Assembly: GCA_017558205.1 (NCBI GenBank) | Contig: JAFYWD010000250.1 | Coordinates: 1 to 52,926 of the forward strand | Origin: Lachnospiraceae bacterium | Lineage (GTDB): Bacteria > Bacillota > Clostridia > Lachnospirales > Lachnospiraceae | Reading direction: 5' to 3' | Length of the DNA: 52,926 bases | Shown: piece after piece, positions 8,230 through 16,845 of the stretch | How the letters are laid out: the number at the start of each line of letters is the position of its first letter | Position numbering within the stretch: position 1 is the stretch's first letter | Program-made: the position numbers and the translations under genes | Notes under the pieces: generated by a model | Seen by the model: the letters and a program-made list of their open reading frames with translations, nothing else | Databases searched by the model: none | Told to the model about the DNA's origin: nothing

Positions 8230-11157
8230 ATGGGAATAGTTATGGTTGGCAAAAGATTAAGAAGGGGATTTCTTTTGTTTGTTTTTATTTTTTTATTCCT
8301 CTCCTATCCAAGTTACGCCGGGGGGCAAAAAGTAATAACGGTAGGCTGGTATGAAAAAGAGGGCTATTTTGAAAGAGACAAGGACGGAAATCTTCATGGT
8401 TTTGGTGTTGATTATTTAAATGCTATTGCGGAGTATACGGGATGGAAATATGAATTTAAGAAAGGGACAAAACGTCAGTGTATGACCTGGTTAGAGTCAG
8501 GGGCTATTGATCTTTTGTCTCCTGTTGGTGTTCATAAAGAGTTGAAAAATGCTTTTTTTGCCAGAGAAGTTATTGGGGAAGATTACGGTTATCTTTATAA
8601 ATCCTCCGATAATTTCAATATCGGTTATGAGAAAGTAGAACATTTTAAGGAAATGACAGTGGGGATGGAAGGTGAAAGTGGTTTACAGGAGAACCTGGAA
8701 CGATATTGTGAAGAAAAAGGGATTACCTTTTATACCACCACTTCTTATGAGTCCACAGATGAAATGATTAAGGATATGGCAGCCGGTAAGCTGGATGCAG
8801 TTCTTCTCGATTCCTACACTAATATCAGTAATGTAAAGGTAATCGGAAGATTTTCCAACGGAAGAGTAACCTTTGCTACCTCTGATGAATATATCCTGAA
8901 AGATTTAAATTATGCCATGGAAAATATTAAACTGAACAATCCGGGCTTTTCAGAGGATCTTAGAAAGCTTTATTTTGAAGAAGGTTCTCACAATAATTTG
9001 GAATATTTATCTGAAGAAAAGAGATTTTTGGATAATAACCACAGCTTTAATATTGTTCTTTCCGGACAGCAGTACCCTGTCAGCTATCCAAGTGATGACG
9101 GAAAAGGTTATCAGGGAATTGCACCGGAGGTATTAAAAAAGATTCAGTATTATACGGATTTTGAATTTAATATTGAATATGTGGATTATGTGGATCAGGG
9201 AATGAAAAAACTGATATCCTCTGAAGTTGATATTCTGGGTGGAATTATTTTGGGCAGCCAGAATACCAATACCACAGGAATGATGCTGATTAATGGAAAC
9301 AGGGCTTCTTATACTGTACCTTATTATCAAGTTAATCTGGCAATTGTTGGAAGAAAAAATACAGATATGAATGCAGGTCTAAAGGTAGCAGTACCTGCTT
9401 ATTTCCATGGAGGAACAGAAATCTTAAAGGAGATTTACCCTAACTACACCTTTATTTCTTATCCGGGAGATGAAGAATGCTTTGATGGGATTTTAAACCA
9501 GGAGGTTGATGTAGCAGTTCAGACGGACCTTAAGATTAATGAATTAACAGTTTATGATAAATATAAGGAAATTCAGAATCTAAAATATATTCCGGGGAAT
9601 TATTCCGCCGCTTTTTTGGTTCAGAGTGATAATGAAATGTTAATTTCCGTATTAAATAAGGCAATTAACAGTATTTCGTCGGCAGCCTTATCTACTATCG
9701 TTAACAACAATATACAGCACTTTGCAGTTGAACAGATGACCTTTCAGGAAATCTGGGAAGAGTATAAAAGCTATATTATCCTGATATTTATTGCGACTAT
9801 TGCTACCTTCGCTTCCATTACGGGGTATGCCAAGTATAAGCAGGAGGAGAAGAATAAAGAGAAGGCCTATCGAGACAGTGTTGCAAAAATCAGCAGCTTG
9901 GAAAAATTCCGAATTGATGTGTGCCCCCTGTTAAGAAGGGATGAAAAAACTAAGTATTACATGATTGCAGCCGATATTGATAAATTTAAGGTTATTAATG
10001 ACTTATATGGTTATGATCAGGGGGATATGACAATTGCCTATGTGGCATCAGTGATGAAGAATAATCTGGGGCCGGAAGATTTTATTGCCCGAAGTGTGGC
10101 AGATAATTTCCTGATTATGAAAAAGGCTGACAGTCCGGAAGAAATTGAGCAGTACCTGTCCGGAGTATTTAGAACTATTGATATTGCAATTTCTGAAAGA
10201 GATATTCATTTCCATATGATTATCAAGGCCGGTATCTATAAGGTAAGGGCAGAAGATGATGAGATTTCCAGTTTAATAGATAAGGCCAATATGGCTAAAA
10301 ATGATATGGGAAGATATCATCAGAGCAGCTATAATTTCTATTCGGAGGAAATGCGTCAGAAGAATCTGGAGGCAAAGAAAATTGAAAATGAAATGGAAGA
10401 AGCGCTGAAAAATTCTGAGTTTTGTATTTACCTGCAGCCTCAGATAGATCTGGTTACCAAAAAGGTTGTTAGTGCAGAGGCCCTGGTACGTTGGTTCCAT
10501 CCTAAAAACGGAGTAATCCCCCCGGGAAAATTTATACCTATCTTTGAAAATAATGGTTTTGTTGTACAGTTGGATTTATTTGTATGGGAAGAAGCCATAA
10601 AAACCTTAGTAAAATGGAGAGAAAATAACCAGATCATGGTACCCATTGCGATTAATTTATCCAGAATTGATGTAGGAAAAGAGGGAATGGTGGATAAGTT
10701 AATTGCCTTAATGGAAAAATATCAGCTGGAAACGGAATGGATAAAAACAGAGCTTACGGAAAGTGCCTGTTTAGAAAATGATGATGTTGTAATGAAGCGT
10801 ATGAACCAGTTGAAGGATTATGGCTTCAGAATAGCAGTAGATGATTTTGGAAGCGGTTATTCCTCCCTTCATCTGTTAAAGAAAATGCCTATTGATATTC
10901 TGAAAATTGATAAAAGCTTTCTTGATTTTGAGGAAGATATTCCCTTAAATGATGAGATTGTAATGCGTGACGTTGTGGATATGGGAAAACATCTGAATCT
11001 TCAGATTATTGTTGAAGGGGTAGAAACTATTGAACAAAGTGACTTCCTGGAAGCCATCGGCTGCGATATTGCACAGGGATATTTTTATGGCAAACCTATG
11101 CCGGTAGAAGAATTTGAAAAGCTTTTACTGGAAGATTATAAGGAGGAGGGAAAATAG
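8230..11157 (+). CDS. Transmembrane receptor: two solute-binding domains, degenerate GGDEF, EAL phosphodiesterase
   Basis: A 975-residue predicted c-di-GMP-degrading receptor. Order: signal segment (about 1-30), family 3 periplasmic-binding domain (about 35-250), a second one (about 272-500), one membrane helix (514-535), GGDEF-like domain (about 547-705) and EAL domain (about 720-970). The GGDEF signature reads SVADNF (622-627), so cyclase activity is unlikely. The EAL domain keeps EAL (750-752), ELTES, DDFGSGYSS, KIDKS, VEGVET and QGYFYGKP, so hydrolysis is likely. The start is uncertain: AAGAAGG is only 2 nt from the first ATG, and ATG 8242 is an alternative. The next gene starts one base after its stop codon. 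Confidence 0.9.
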   Translation: MGIVMVGKRLRRGFLLFVFIFLFLSYPSYAGGQKVITVGWYEKEGYFERDKDGNLHGFGVDYLNAIAEYTGWKYEFKKGTKRQCMTWLESGAIDLLSPVGVHKELKNAFFAREVIGEDYGYLYKSSDNFNIGYEKVEHFKEMTVGMEGESGLQENLERYCEEKGITFYTTTSYESTDEMIKDMAAGKLDAVLLDSYTNISNVKVIGRFSNGRVTFATSDEYILKDLNYAMENIKLNNPGFSEDLRKLYFEEGSHNNLEYLSEEKRFLDNNHSFNIVLSGQQYPVSYPSDDGKGYQGIAPEVLKKIQYYTDFEFNIEYVDYVDQGMKKLISSEVDILGGIILGSQNTNTTGMMLINGNRASYTVPYYQVNLAIVGRKNTDMNAGLKVAVPAYFHGGTEILKEIYPNYTFISYPGDEECFDGILNQEVDVAVQTDLKINELTVYDKYKEIQNLKYIPGNYSAAFLVQSDNEMLISVLNKAINSISSAALSTIVNNNIQHFAVEQMTFQEIWEEYKSYIILIFIATIATFASITGYAKYKQEEKNKEKAYRDSVAKISSLEKFRIDVCPLLRRDEKTKYYMIAADIDKFKVINDLYGYDQGDMTIAYVASVMKNNLGPEDFIARSVADNFLIMKKADSPEEIEQYLSGVFRTIDIAISERDIHFHMIIKAGIYKVRAEDDEISSLIDKANMAKNDMGRYHQSSYNFYSEEMRQKNLEAKKIENEMEEALKNSEFCIYLQPQIDLVTKKVVSAEALVRWFHPKNGVIPPGKFIPIFENNGFVVQLDLFVWEEAIKTLVKWRENNQIMVPIAINLSRIDVGKEGMVDKLIALMEKYQLETEWIKTELTESACLENDDVVMKRMNQLKDYGFRIAVDDFGSGYSSLHLLKKMPIDILKIDKSFLDFEEDIPLNDEIVMRDVVDMGKHLNLQIIVEGVETIEQSDFLEAIGCDIAQGYFYGKPMPVEEFEKLLLEDYKEEGK

Positions 11158-11158
11158 T

Positions 11159-12802
11159 ATGGTAAAAAAATATCTATTAGCTTTCCTTTGTCTTATGGTA
11201 GTATCTTCTTTATGGGGCTGTCAGAGGGAGACAAAAAAAACTGAAGTTGAATCGGAAGTGACTGAAACACAGATCATAGAAGATAGTTCAAAACAAATGC
11301 TGGTAGCGGTGAACGTAGATAACAGTACCAGTACACTGCCATTTGCTTCCGTATTAATGAATCGCAGTCAGTTTTGGGGAGGATTGGTTTTTCAGGGACT
11401 TTTAATTTCGGAAGAAAGTATCAATAATGTTCAGTTGGATTTATGTCAGGAATATAATGTGGCTCCCAACGGAAAAACGTATATTTTTGTCTTAAAGGAA
11501 GAACTTTACTGGCATGACGGAGAGCCGCTGACAACAAAAGATGTTTTGTGGAGTATAGAGACCTGCCTATCAAGTCAGGAAGTAAATGGCTTCATAAAAA
11601 AAGGCTTGCAGACGATTATCGGTGCTAAAGAATTTGAAGCAGGAGTAGTTGATTATATTGAAGGAATCGAAATTACTGATAAAGAGATTATTATAAAGCT
11701 GGAAGAGATTAACAGTGATTTCCTTGCAACCATAGCTCAGGTTCCTGTTTTGCCAAAGCACTGCTTTGAAGATAGTGAAAACAGAGATATCAGTCAGAGT
11801 TCTTTTTGGCAGATGCCGGTGGGAAGCGGTCCCTACAAGGTTGTAAAGAATATAGATAATAAAGATGCGTTATTGGTAATTAATGAACTTTATTCCGGGA
11901 AAAAACCTAAAATTCAACAGATCCGATATAAGGTACTGGAAAATCCGGGGGTTGATGATTTTGATTTTACTATTACCTCCGATCCGGATGTAATTACCTG
12001 GTATAAAGTGAATTCTTCTTATGAAGTCATCCGTACCAATAACCTGTATTATCGATATTTGTTCCTAAATGTAGATGGTAAGGATAAGAATAACAAAGGC
12101 AATTTTGATGATGCCAGAGTACGACAGGCACTGGTGTTGGGACTGGACAGAGAAAAGATTATTAATGAAATTTATGGTGGTGTGGCATTGAATATTGACT
12201 GCGGAATTCCAAGTACTGATTCCTGGTATGTAAGGAAAGATGTGGAAAAAACAGCATACCGACCGCAGAAGGCAAAGCAATTATTGGAGGAAGCCGGTTT
12301 TGATTTCGATAGTACACTTGTTCTTACCAGATATCATGAGGATGAAAGATCTGTAAAATTGTTGGAGTCAGTTGCTGAGGACTGGAGAGAACTGGGAATT
12401 CAGGTGGAAATGCAGCCCATTACCAATAAGGAAACAAATAAATTATGGGTAGATACCGATTGGTATGATGTAGGGTTAAAGAATCTGGCAGCAGTAGATT
12501 ATGATGAATGGTATTTTGAATATGCCAGTGATAATCAGATGTGGTCTGTGGTCTTAAATAACAGAACAGAATTTGATGATTTGATTCTTCAGCTGTCGAA
12601 TGCTAAATGGGTACATGAAAGAGAACGCTTGTATGAAGAAATTCAAAAATTGGAAATCGAGCATTCCTTTAAAATACCACTGGCTATTTTGCCTCAATAT
12701 ATTATTTATAATAAAGACAGATTATCTATACCGGATATCAGTTTCCCCAATCTTTGGTATTATTTTGATGTCAGCATTTCCCAGTGGGAAATTATTAAAT
12801 AA
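11159..12802 (+). CDS. Family 5 extracellular solute-binding lipoprotein
   Basis: A DppA/OppA-type binding protein of 547 residues. The signal peptide ends in the lipobox LWGC (Cys21), so it should be anchored on the outer face of the membrane. The stretch YIFVLKEELYWHDGEPLTTKD, the YKVV and YLFLNVD strands, and DDARVRQALVLGLDREKI are typical of the family. ATG 11159, behind AAGGAGGAGGG, gives the lipoprotein; an in-frame ATG at 11114 would hide the signal peptide and was rejected. There are no permease or ATPase genes beside it. Its tight link to the receptor gene suggests it may present a ligand to that receptor rather than feed a transporter. Confidence 0.87.
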   Translation: MVKKYLLAFLCLMVVSSLWGCQRETKKTEVESEVTETQIIEDSSKQMLVAVNVDNSTSTLPFASVLMNRSQFWGGLVFQGLLISEESINNVQLDLCQEYNVAPNGKTYIFVLKEELYWHDGEPLTTKDVLWSIETCLSSQEVNGFIKKGLQTIIGAKEFEAGVVDYIEGIEITDKEIIIKLEEINSDFLATIAQVPVLPKHCFEDSENRDISQSSFWQMPVGSGPYKVVKNIDNKDALLVINELYSGKKPKIQQIRYKVLENPGVDDFDFTITSDPDVITWYKVNSSYEVIRTNNLYYRYLFLNVDGKDKNNKGNFDDARVRQALVLGLDREKIINEIYGGVALNIDCGIPSTDSWYVRKDVEKTAYRPQKAKQLLEEAGFDFDSTLVLTRYHEDERSVKLLESVAEDWRELGIQVEMQPITNKETNKLWVDTDWYDVGLKNLAAVDYDEWYFEYASDNQMWSVVLNNRTEFDDLILQLSNAKWVHERERLYEEIQKLEIEHSFKIPLAILPQYIIYNKDRLSIPDISFPNLWYYFDVSISQWEIIK

Positions 12803-12811
12803 ATACAGTTT

Positions 12812-12866
12812 AAAAAAGTGATAGAGGAAGAAAAAGTGAAAATTTTTTTCTTTTATCACTTTTTTT
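12812..12866 (+). terminator. Terminator after the solute-binding protein gene
   Basis: AAAAAAGTGATA (12812-12823) pairs with TATCACTTTTTT (12854-12865) around an imperfect inner stem, and ends in a T run. Confidence 0.75.
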
Positions 12867-12909
12867 GTTGAAAAATTAACTTATTCATCTTTCTATTTTA
12901 ATATAGGTG

Positions 12910-12918
12910 TGTTATACT
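12910..12918 (+). promoter_or_regulatory. Extended -10 promoter of the decarboxylase operon
   Basis: TGTTATACT: TG at 12910-12911, one spacer base, then TATACT at 12913-12918. There is no good -35 hexamer, which is usual for an extended -10 site. Transcription would start near 12925, leaving a leader of about 70 nt that begins with the hairpin at 12928-12954. Confidence 0.6.
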
Positions 12919-12927
12919 GTGAGGGAA

Positions 12928-12954
12928 TGCGATAAAGGGAGAAATTCCATCGCA
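12928..12954 (+). promoter_or_regulatory. 5'-leader hairpin of the decarboxylase operon
   Basis: TGCGAT (12928-12933) pairs with ATCGCA (12949-12954). Inside, GGGA (12937-12940) can pair with TTCC (12945-12948) around a GAAA tetraloop, leaving an AAA bulge. It would lie at the extreme 5' end of the mRNA, where such hairpins are known to slow decay. It could also be a protein-binding operator. Confidence 0.5.
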
Positions 12955-12996
12955 ATAAAGTTTATCTTTTAATTTATATAAATGGAGGGCTTGAAG

Positions 12997-14424
12997 ATGA
13001 GCAATACTACACTTGCGGGTCAAAGAATCGTTTCTTTACTCGATGAGAACAGTTTCGTTGAAATTGGTGCACGTATCACTGCAAGAGCAACAGATTTCAA
13101 TTTGAAACAAACAGAAACTCCTTCTGATGGTGTTATTACCGGATATGGAGTAATTGATGGTAATCTTGTGTATGTTTATAGTCAGGATGCTTCTGTATTA
13201 GGCGGAAGTATGGGTGAGATGCATGCCAAGAAAATTGCCAACCTCTATGATCTGGCGATGAAAACAGGGGCACCTGTTATTGGGTTAATTGACTCTGCCG
13301 GATTAAGACTTCAGGAAGCAACAGATGCATTAAATGCCTTTGGAGAAGTTTATTTTAAACAGACCATGGCCTCAGGAGTAATTCCCCAGATTACAGCAGT
13401 ATTTGGTAGTTGTGGTGGTGGATTAGCATTGATTCCCGGATTAACTGACTTTACATTTATGGAAGGGAAAAAAGCAAAGTTATTTGTAAATTCCCCTAAT
13501 GCGCTGGAAGGTAATGAAATTTCTAAATGTGACTCTTCTTCTGCAGCATTCCAAAGTGAAAAAGCAGGAATTGTAGATGTAGTAGCTGAAGAAGCTGAGA
13601 TTTTTGCCCAGATCAGAGAACTGGTATCTATGTTGCCTTCTAACAATGAAGATGACCAGTCTTATGTTGAATGTACTGATGATTTGAACAGAAGCAGTGA
13701 CATTGCCGGTTGCGTAGGAGATACAGGCATTGCATTAAGTCTGATTGCTGATGATAATTATTTCTTTGAAACAAAGAGAAACTTTGCCAAAGAGATGGTT
13801 ACAGGATTTATCCGCTTAAACGGAGCAACTGTAGGTGTTGTAGCTAATCGTTCTGAAGTATATAATGCAGACGGTGAAGTAAGTGAAAAATTTGAACCTG
13901 TATTAACTGTAAAAGGTTGTAAGAAAGCAGCAGACTTTGTAAATTTCTGTGATGCTTTTGAAATTCCTGTATTAACCTTGACTAACGTAAAGGGATTTGA
14001 AGCTACTATGTGTTCTGAAAAGAATATTGCTAAGGCAGCTGCTTCCCTTACTTATGCTTTTGCCAATGCAACAGTACCTAAGGTAAATGTAGTAATCGGA
14101 AAAGCCTTTGGCAGTGCCTATGTTACAATGAATTCCAAGGCTCTGGGAGCAGATATGGTATTTGCCTGGGATACAGCACAAATCGGAACCATGGATGCCA
14201 AGCTGGCAGCTAAGATTATCTGCAACGGACAGGGAGCAGACAAGATTGATGCCTGTGCCAAGGAATATGAAGAATTACAGAATAATGTGGAAAGTGCAGC
14301 TAAGAGAGGATATGTAGATACCATTATTTCAGCAGAAGACACCAGAAAATATGTAATTGGTGCTTTTGAAATGTTATTTACAAAAAGAGAAAATCGTCCT
14401 GCAAAAAAACATGGTACCGTATAG
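12997..14424 (+). CDS. Carboxyltransferase, 12S/MmdA/PCC-beta-like, divergent
   Basis: A 475-residue member of the acyl-CoA carboxyltransferase family (methylmalonyl-CoA decarboxylase alpha, propionyl-CoA carboxylase beta, transcarboxylase 12S). The N-half keeps DGVITGYGVIDGNLVYVYSQD and LGGSMGEMHAKKI. The C-half keeps GFIRLNGATVGVVAN and FVNFCDAFEIPVLTL. It is slightly shorter than usual. The two glycine-rich oxyanion segments are altered: FGSCGGGLA at 136-144 and FGSAY at 371-375, where the family normally has CAGGA and GGAY. Start ATG 12997 has GGAGGG 7 nt upstream; ATG 12982 contains that site and was rejected. It is the first gene of a five-gene operon. The acyl substrate is not evident. 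Confidence 0.85.
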   Translation: MSNTTLAGQRIVSLLDENSFVEIGARITARATDFNLKQTETPSDGVITGYGVIDGNLVYVYSQDASVLGGSMGEMHAKKIANLYDLAMKTGAPVIGLIDSAGLRLQEATDALNAFGEVYFKQTMASGVIPQITAVFGSCGGGLALIPGLTDFTFMEGKKAKLFVNSPNALEGNEISKCDSSSAAFQSEKAGIVDVVAEEAEIFAQIRELVSMLPSNNEDDQSYVECTDDLNRSSDIAGCVGDTGIALSLIADDNYFFETKRNFAKEMVTGFIRLNGATVGVVANRSEVYNADGEVSEKFEPVLTVKGCKKAADFVNFCDAFEIPVLTLTNVKGFEATMCSEKNIAKAAASLTYAFANATVPKVNVVIGKAFGSAYVTMNSKALGADMVFAWDTAQIGTMDAKLAAKIICNGQGADKIDACAKEYEELQNNVESAAKRGYVDTIISAEDTRKYVIGAFEMLFTKRENRPAKKHGTV

Positions 14425-14441
14425 AAAGGAAGATACTTAAT

Positions 14442-15146
14442 ATGAAAAAATTGTTATTAGTATTAGGTATGATCACCTGTATGCTAGGTCTTACTGCCTG
14501 TGCTGCTGCTAAGGAGCCGGTTGAGGATTACGGAATCACGGAAGATATGGCAGCTCAGTATGCCTCCGGCTTAATTGGTTCCATGAATGAAATCGTTTTA
14601 ACAGGTCAGGAAGCACAGTATGCCTCTGATGAAGTGATTACCAGTGCATTAGAGAATTATAAAACAGCATTGGCAGATATGGGTGATTATCAGTCAGTTT
14701 TAGAGACTACAGTTACATATAATAAGGACATTGTTATTAATACAGTGGTTCAGGGAAGCTTACGTCAGGCAAATGTAGAAATTATGCTGGATGCCGAAGC
14801 ACTTGTTCCCATCAGTATCAGTACTAACGTAATCTATTCCTTTGGAGAAATGATGACAAAAGCAGCACTGAATACCTTAATGGGAATGGGAACTGTATTC
14901 GTTGTTTTGATTATTATCATTATATTAATTTCTTCCTTCTCGTTAATTAATAAAATGCAGAAAAAAGAAGAAGTTAAACAGCCTGCACCAAAGCCTGCAC
15001 CTGCACCTGTAGTAGAAGCAGTACCTGCTGAGCAGGATTTGAGTGGTGATCTGGAGCTGGTGGCAGTGATTGCAGCAGCTATTGCAGCTTATGAAGGAAA
15101 AGCATCTGCAGATGGCTATGTGGTTAGAAGCTTAAGAAAAAGATAA
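14442..15146 (+). CDS. OadG-like gamma subunit with an N-terminal lipoprotein domain
   Basis: A 234-residue membrane subunit, probably assembling the decarboxylase on the sodium pump. It begins as a lipoprotein (lipobox LTAC, Cys20). A domain of about 110 residues that should lie outside the cell follows. Then come one membrane helix (about 145-170), a Pro-Ala linker (181-197) and the OadG-type tail (ELVAVIAAAIAAYEG, YVVRSLRKR). Ordinary OadG is about 80-100 residues: a helix plus tail only. The extra extracytoplasmic domain is therefore the unusual part; it loosely resembles DUF3887-type domains. It sits between the carboxyltransferase and biotin-carrier genes. Confidence 0.85.
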   Translation: MKKLLLVLGMITCMLGLTACAAAKEPVEDYGITEDMAAQYASGLIGSMNEIVLTGQEAQYASDEVITSALENYKTALADMGDYQSVLETTVTYNKDIVINTVVQGSLRQANVEIMLDAEALVPISISTNVIYSFGEMMTKAALNTLMGMGTVFVVLIIIIILISSFSLINKMQKKEEVKQPAPKPAPAPVVEAVPAEQDLSGDLELVAVIAAAIAAYEGKASADGYVVRSLRKR

Positions 15147-15211
15147 GCATTAAAAAGAAGTTAGTAAAAGTAAGTAATTCTATAGAAAGCATCCATAGGA
15201 GGAGAATAAAA

Positions 15212-15601
15212 ATGAAGAGTTATACAATTACCGTTAATGGAAACGTATATGATGTAGTAGTAGAAGAGGGGACAGGAGCACCTGTTGCAGCTGCAGCCCC
15301 TAAGGCAGCACCTGTTGCCCCTAAGGCAGCACCCGTTGCAGCCCCTAAAGCAGCTCCCGCAGCCCCTAAGGCAGCAGGTGGTGCAGGAAGCATCCGTGTA
15401 GAAGCAGGTGCAGCCGGTAAAGTATTTAAGATTGAAGCTCCCGTAGGAACAGCAGTAAAACGCGGAGATGCTGTTGTAATTATTGAGGCTATGAAGATGG
15501 AAATTCCTGTAGTTGCTCCAGAAGACGGAACAGTGGCCAGCATTGATGTGGCAGTAGGAGATGCAGTAGAAGCAGGCGGATTACTGGCAACCTTAAATTA
15601 A
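15212..15601 (+). CDS. Biotin carboxyl carrier protein of the decarboxylase
   Basis: A 129-residue carrier that shuttles CO2 on biotin from the carboxyltransferase to the membrane pump. A short N-terminal strand region (1-20) leads into a flexible Ala-Pro-Lys linker (about 23-55) and a biotinyl domain (58-129). The biotin site is EAMKM (92-96) with acceptor Lys95. It resembles MmdC, GcdC and transcarboxylase 1.3S. AGGAGGAG lies 8 nt before the start. Because the carrier is a separate protein, the last gene of the operon lacks its own biotin domain. Confidence 0.95.
   Translation: MKSYTITVNGNVYDVVVEEGTGAPVAAAAPKAAPVAPKAAPVAAPKAAPAAPKAAGGAGSIRVEAGAAGKVFKIEAPVGTAVKRGDAVVIIEAMKMEIPVVAPEDGTVASIDVAVGDAVEAGGLLATLN
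15290..15380 (+). repeat. Ala-Pro-Lys linker coding repeat
   Basis: Imperfect tandem units around CCTAAGGCAGC encode the PKAA linker of the biotin carrier. Copy number may vary between strains. This is a protein-level linker, not a mobile or CRISPR repeat. Confidence 0.7.
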
Positions 15602-15638
15602 GCGGTCACAACTTTATATCCATAGGAGGACAACGTAA

Positions 15639-16790
15639 ATGGAATATGTAACTAGTACTTTAACCAACCTAGTGCATCAGACAGCGTTTTTCAATCTGAC
15701 CGTTGGAAACTATATTATGATTGCAGTAGCTTGTGTTTTCCTTTATCTGGCGATTAGGAAAGAGTATGAGCCCTTGCTGTTACTTCCCATCGCCTTCGGT
15801 ATGCTGCTGGTAAACATTTATCCGGATATTATGATCAGTCCGGAGGAAGCATCAAATGGTGTCGGCGGTTTACTTTATTACTTTTATTTATTAGATGAGT
15901 GGGCAATTTTACCCTCCCTGATTTTCATGGGAGTAGGTGCCATGACAGACTTCGGTCCCCTGATTGCAAATCCTAAAAGCTTTTTATTAGGAGCAGCAGC
16001 ACAGTTTGGTATTTTTATTGCTTACTTTGGAGCTATTGCTTTAGGCTTTAATGATAAAGCAGCAGCAGCAATCTCTATTATCGGTGGAGCAGACGGCCCA
16101 ACCTCTATTTTCCTGGCAGGAAAATTAGGACAAACCTCTTTATTAGGACCTATTGCGGTGGCAGCTTATTCTTATATGTCACTGGTACCTATTATCCAGC
16201 CGCCGGTAATGAAATTATTAACTACGGAAAAAGAACGTAAGATTAAGATGGAACAGCTTCGTCCCGTATCTAAGCTGGAAAAGATTCTTTTCCCTGTTAT
16301 TGTTACTATTGTTGTTTGCTTAATCCTTCCTACAACAGCTCCCTTGGTAGGTATGCTGATGTTAGGAAATCTCTTTAAAGAATCAGGAGTTGTTAGACAG
16401 TTAACAGAAACTGCTTCCAATGCCATGATGTATATTGTAGTTATTTTACTGGGTACCTCTGTTGGTGCTACTACCAGTGCAGAGGCCTTCCTGAATATGA
16501 GTACTATTAAGATTGTAGTATTAGGTCTTATCGCCTTCGTATTCGGTACAGCTGCCGGAGTATTGTTTGGTAAGCTGATGTGTGTTGTAACAAAAGGAAA
16601 GGTTAATCCGTTAATCGGATCTGCCGGAGTATCGGCAGTACCTATGGCAGCCAGAGTTTCCCAGAAGGTTGGAGCAGAAGCTGATCCTACCAACTTCCTG
16701 TTAATGCATGCTATGGGACCTAACGTAGCCGGAGTTATCGGTACTGCAGTAGCAGCCGGAACCTTTATGGCTATTTTCGGAGTATTTTAA
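15639..16790 (+). CDS. Sodium-translocating decarboxylase beta subunit (OadB/MmdB/GcdB)
   Basis: An integral membrane protein of 383 residues with about nine to eleven helices. It decarboxylates carboxybiotin and couples this to outward sodium transport. The hallmark [12 protein letters not shown] (147-158) contains the aspartate essential for sodium transport in the family. [21 protein letters not shown] comes before it, and [17 protein letters not shown] near the C-terminus is also typical. The length agrees with the family (about 370-430). AGGAGG lies upstream, within the operon. Confidence 0.95.
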   Translation: MEYVTSTLTNLVHQTAFFNLTVGNYIMIAVACVFLYLAIRKEYEPLLLLPIAFGMLLVNIYPDIMISPEEASNGVGGLLYYFYLLDEWAILPSLIFMGVGAMTDFGPLIANPKSFLLGAAAQFGIFIAYFGAIALGFNDKAAAAISIIGGADGPTSIFLAGKLGQTSLLGPIAVAAYSYMSLVPIIQPPVMKLLTTEKERKIKMEQLRPVSKLEKILFPVIVTIVVCLILPTTAPLVGMLMLGNLFKESGVVRQLTETASNAMMYIVVILLGTSVGATTSAEAFLNMSTIKIVVLGLIAFVFGTAAGVLFGKLMCVVTKGKVNPLIGSAGVSAVPMAARVSQKVGAEADPTNFLLMHAMGPNVAGVIGTAVAAGTFMAIFGVF

Positions 16791-16845
16791 AAAGTGGACA
16801 GCCGGGAATTTCCGGCTGATGGAATTAAGATAAGGAGAATTGGAA

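Noticed and set aside
12600..12821. 73-residue plus-strand ORF at the end of the solute-binding protein gene
   Set aside because: It lies almost wholly inside the longer, well-supported gene in another frame and has no ribosome binding site.
15290..15380. Possible CRISPR-like or satellite repeat
   Set aside because: The periodicity is in-frame and encodes PKAA linker units; spacers are not unique sequences and no cas genes are present.
15220..15543. 107-residue Ala-rich minus-strand ORF
   Set aside because: A mirror of the Ala-Pro-Lys linker repeats of the biotin carrier; low complexity and no start site.
16172..16693. 173-residue minus-strand ORF antisense to oadB
   Set aside because: Long only because the opposite strand is a biased hydrophobic membrane gene; no start signal and no recognisable domain.
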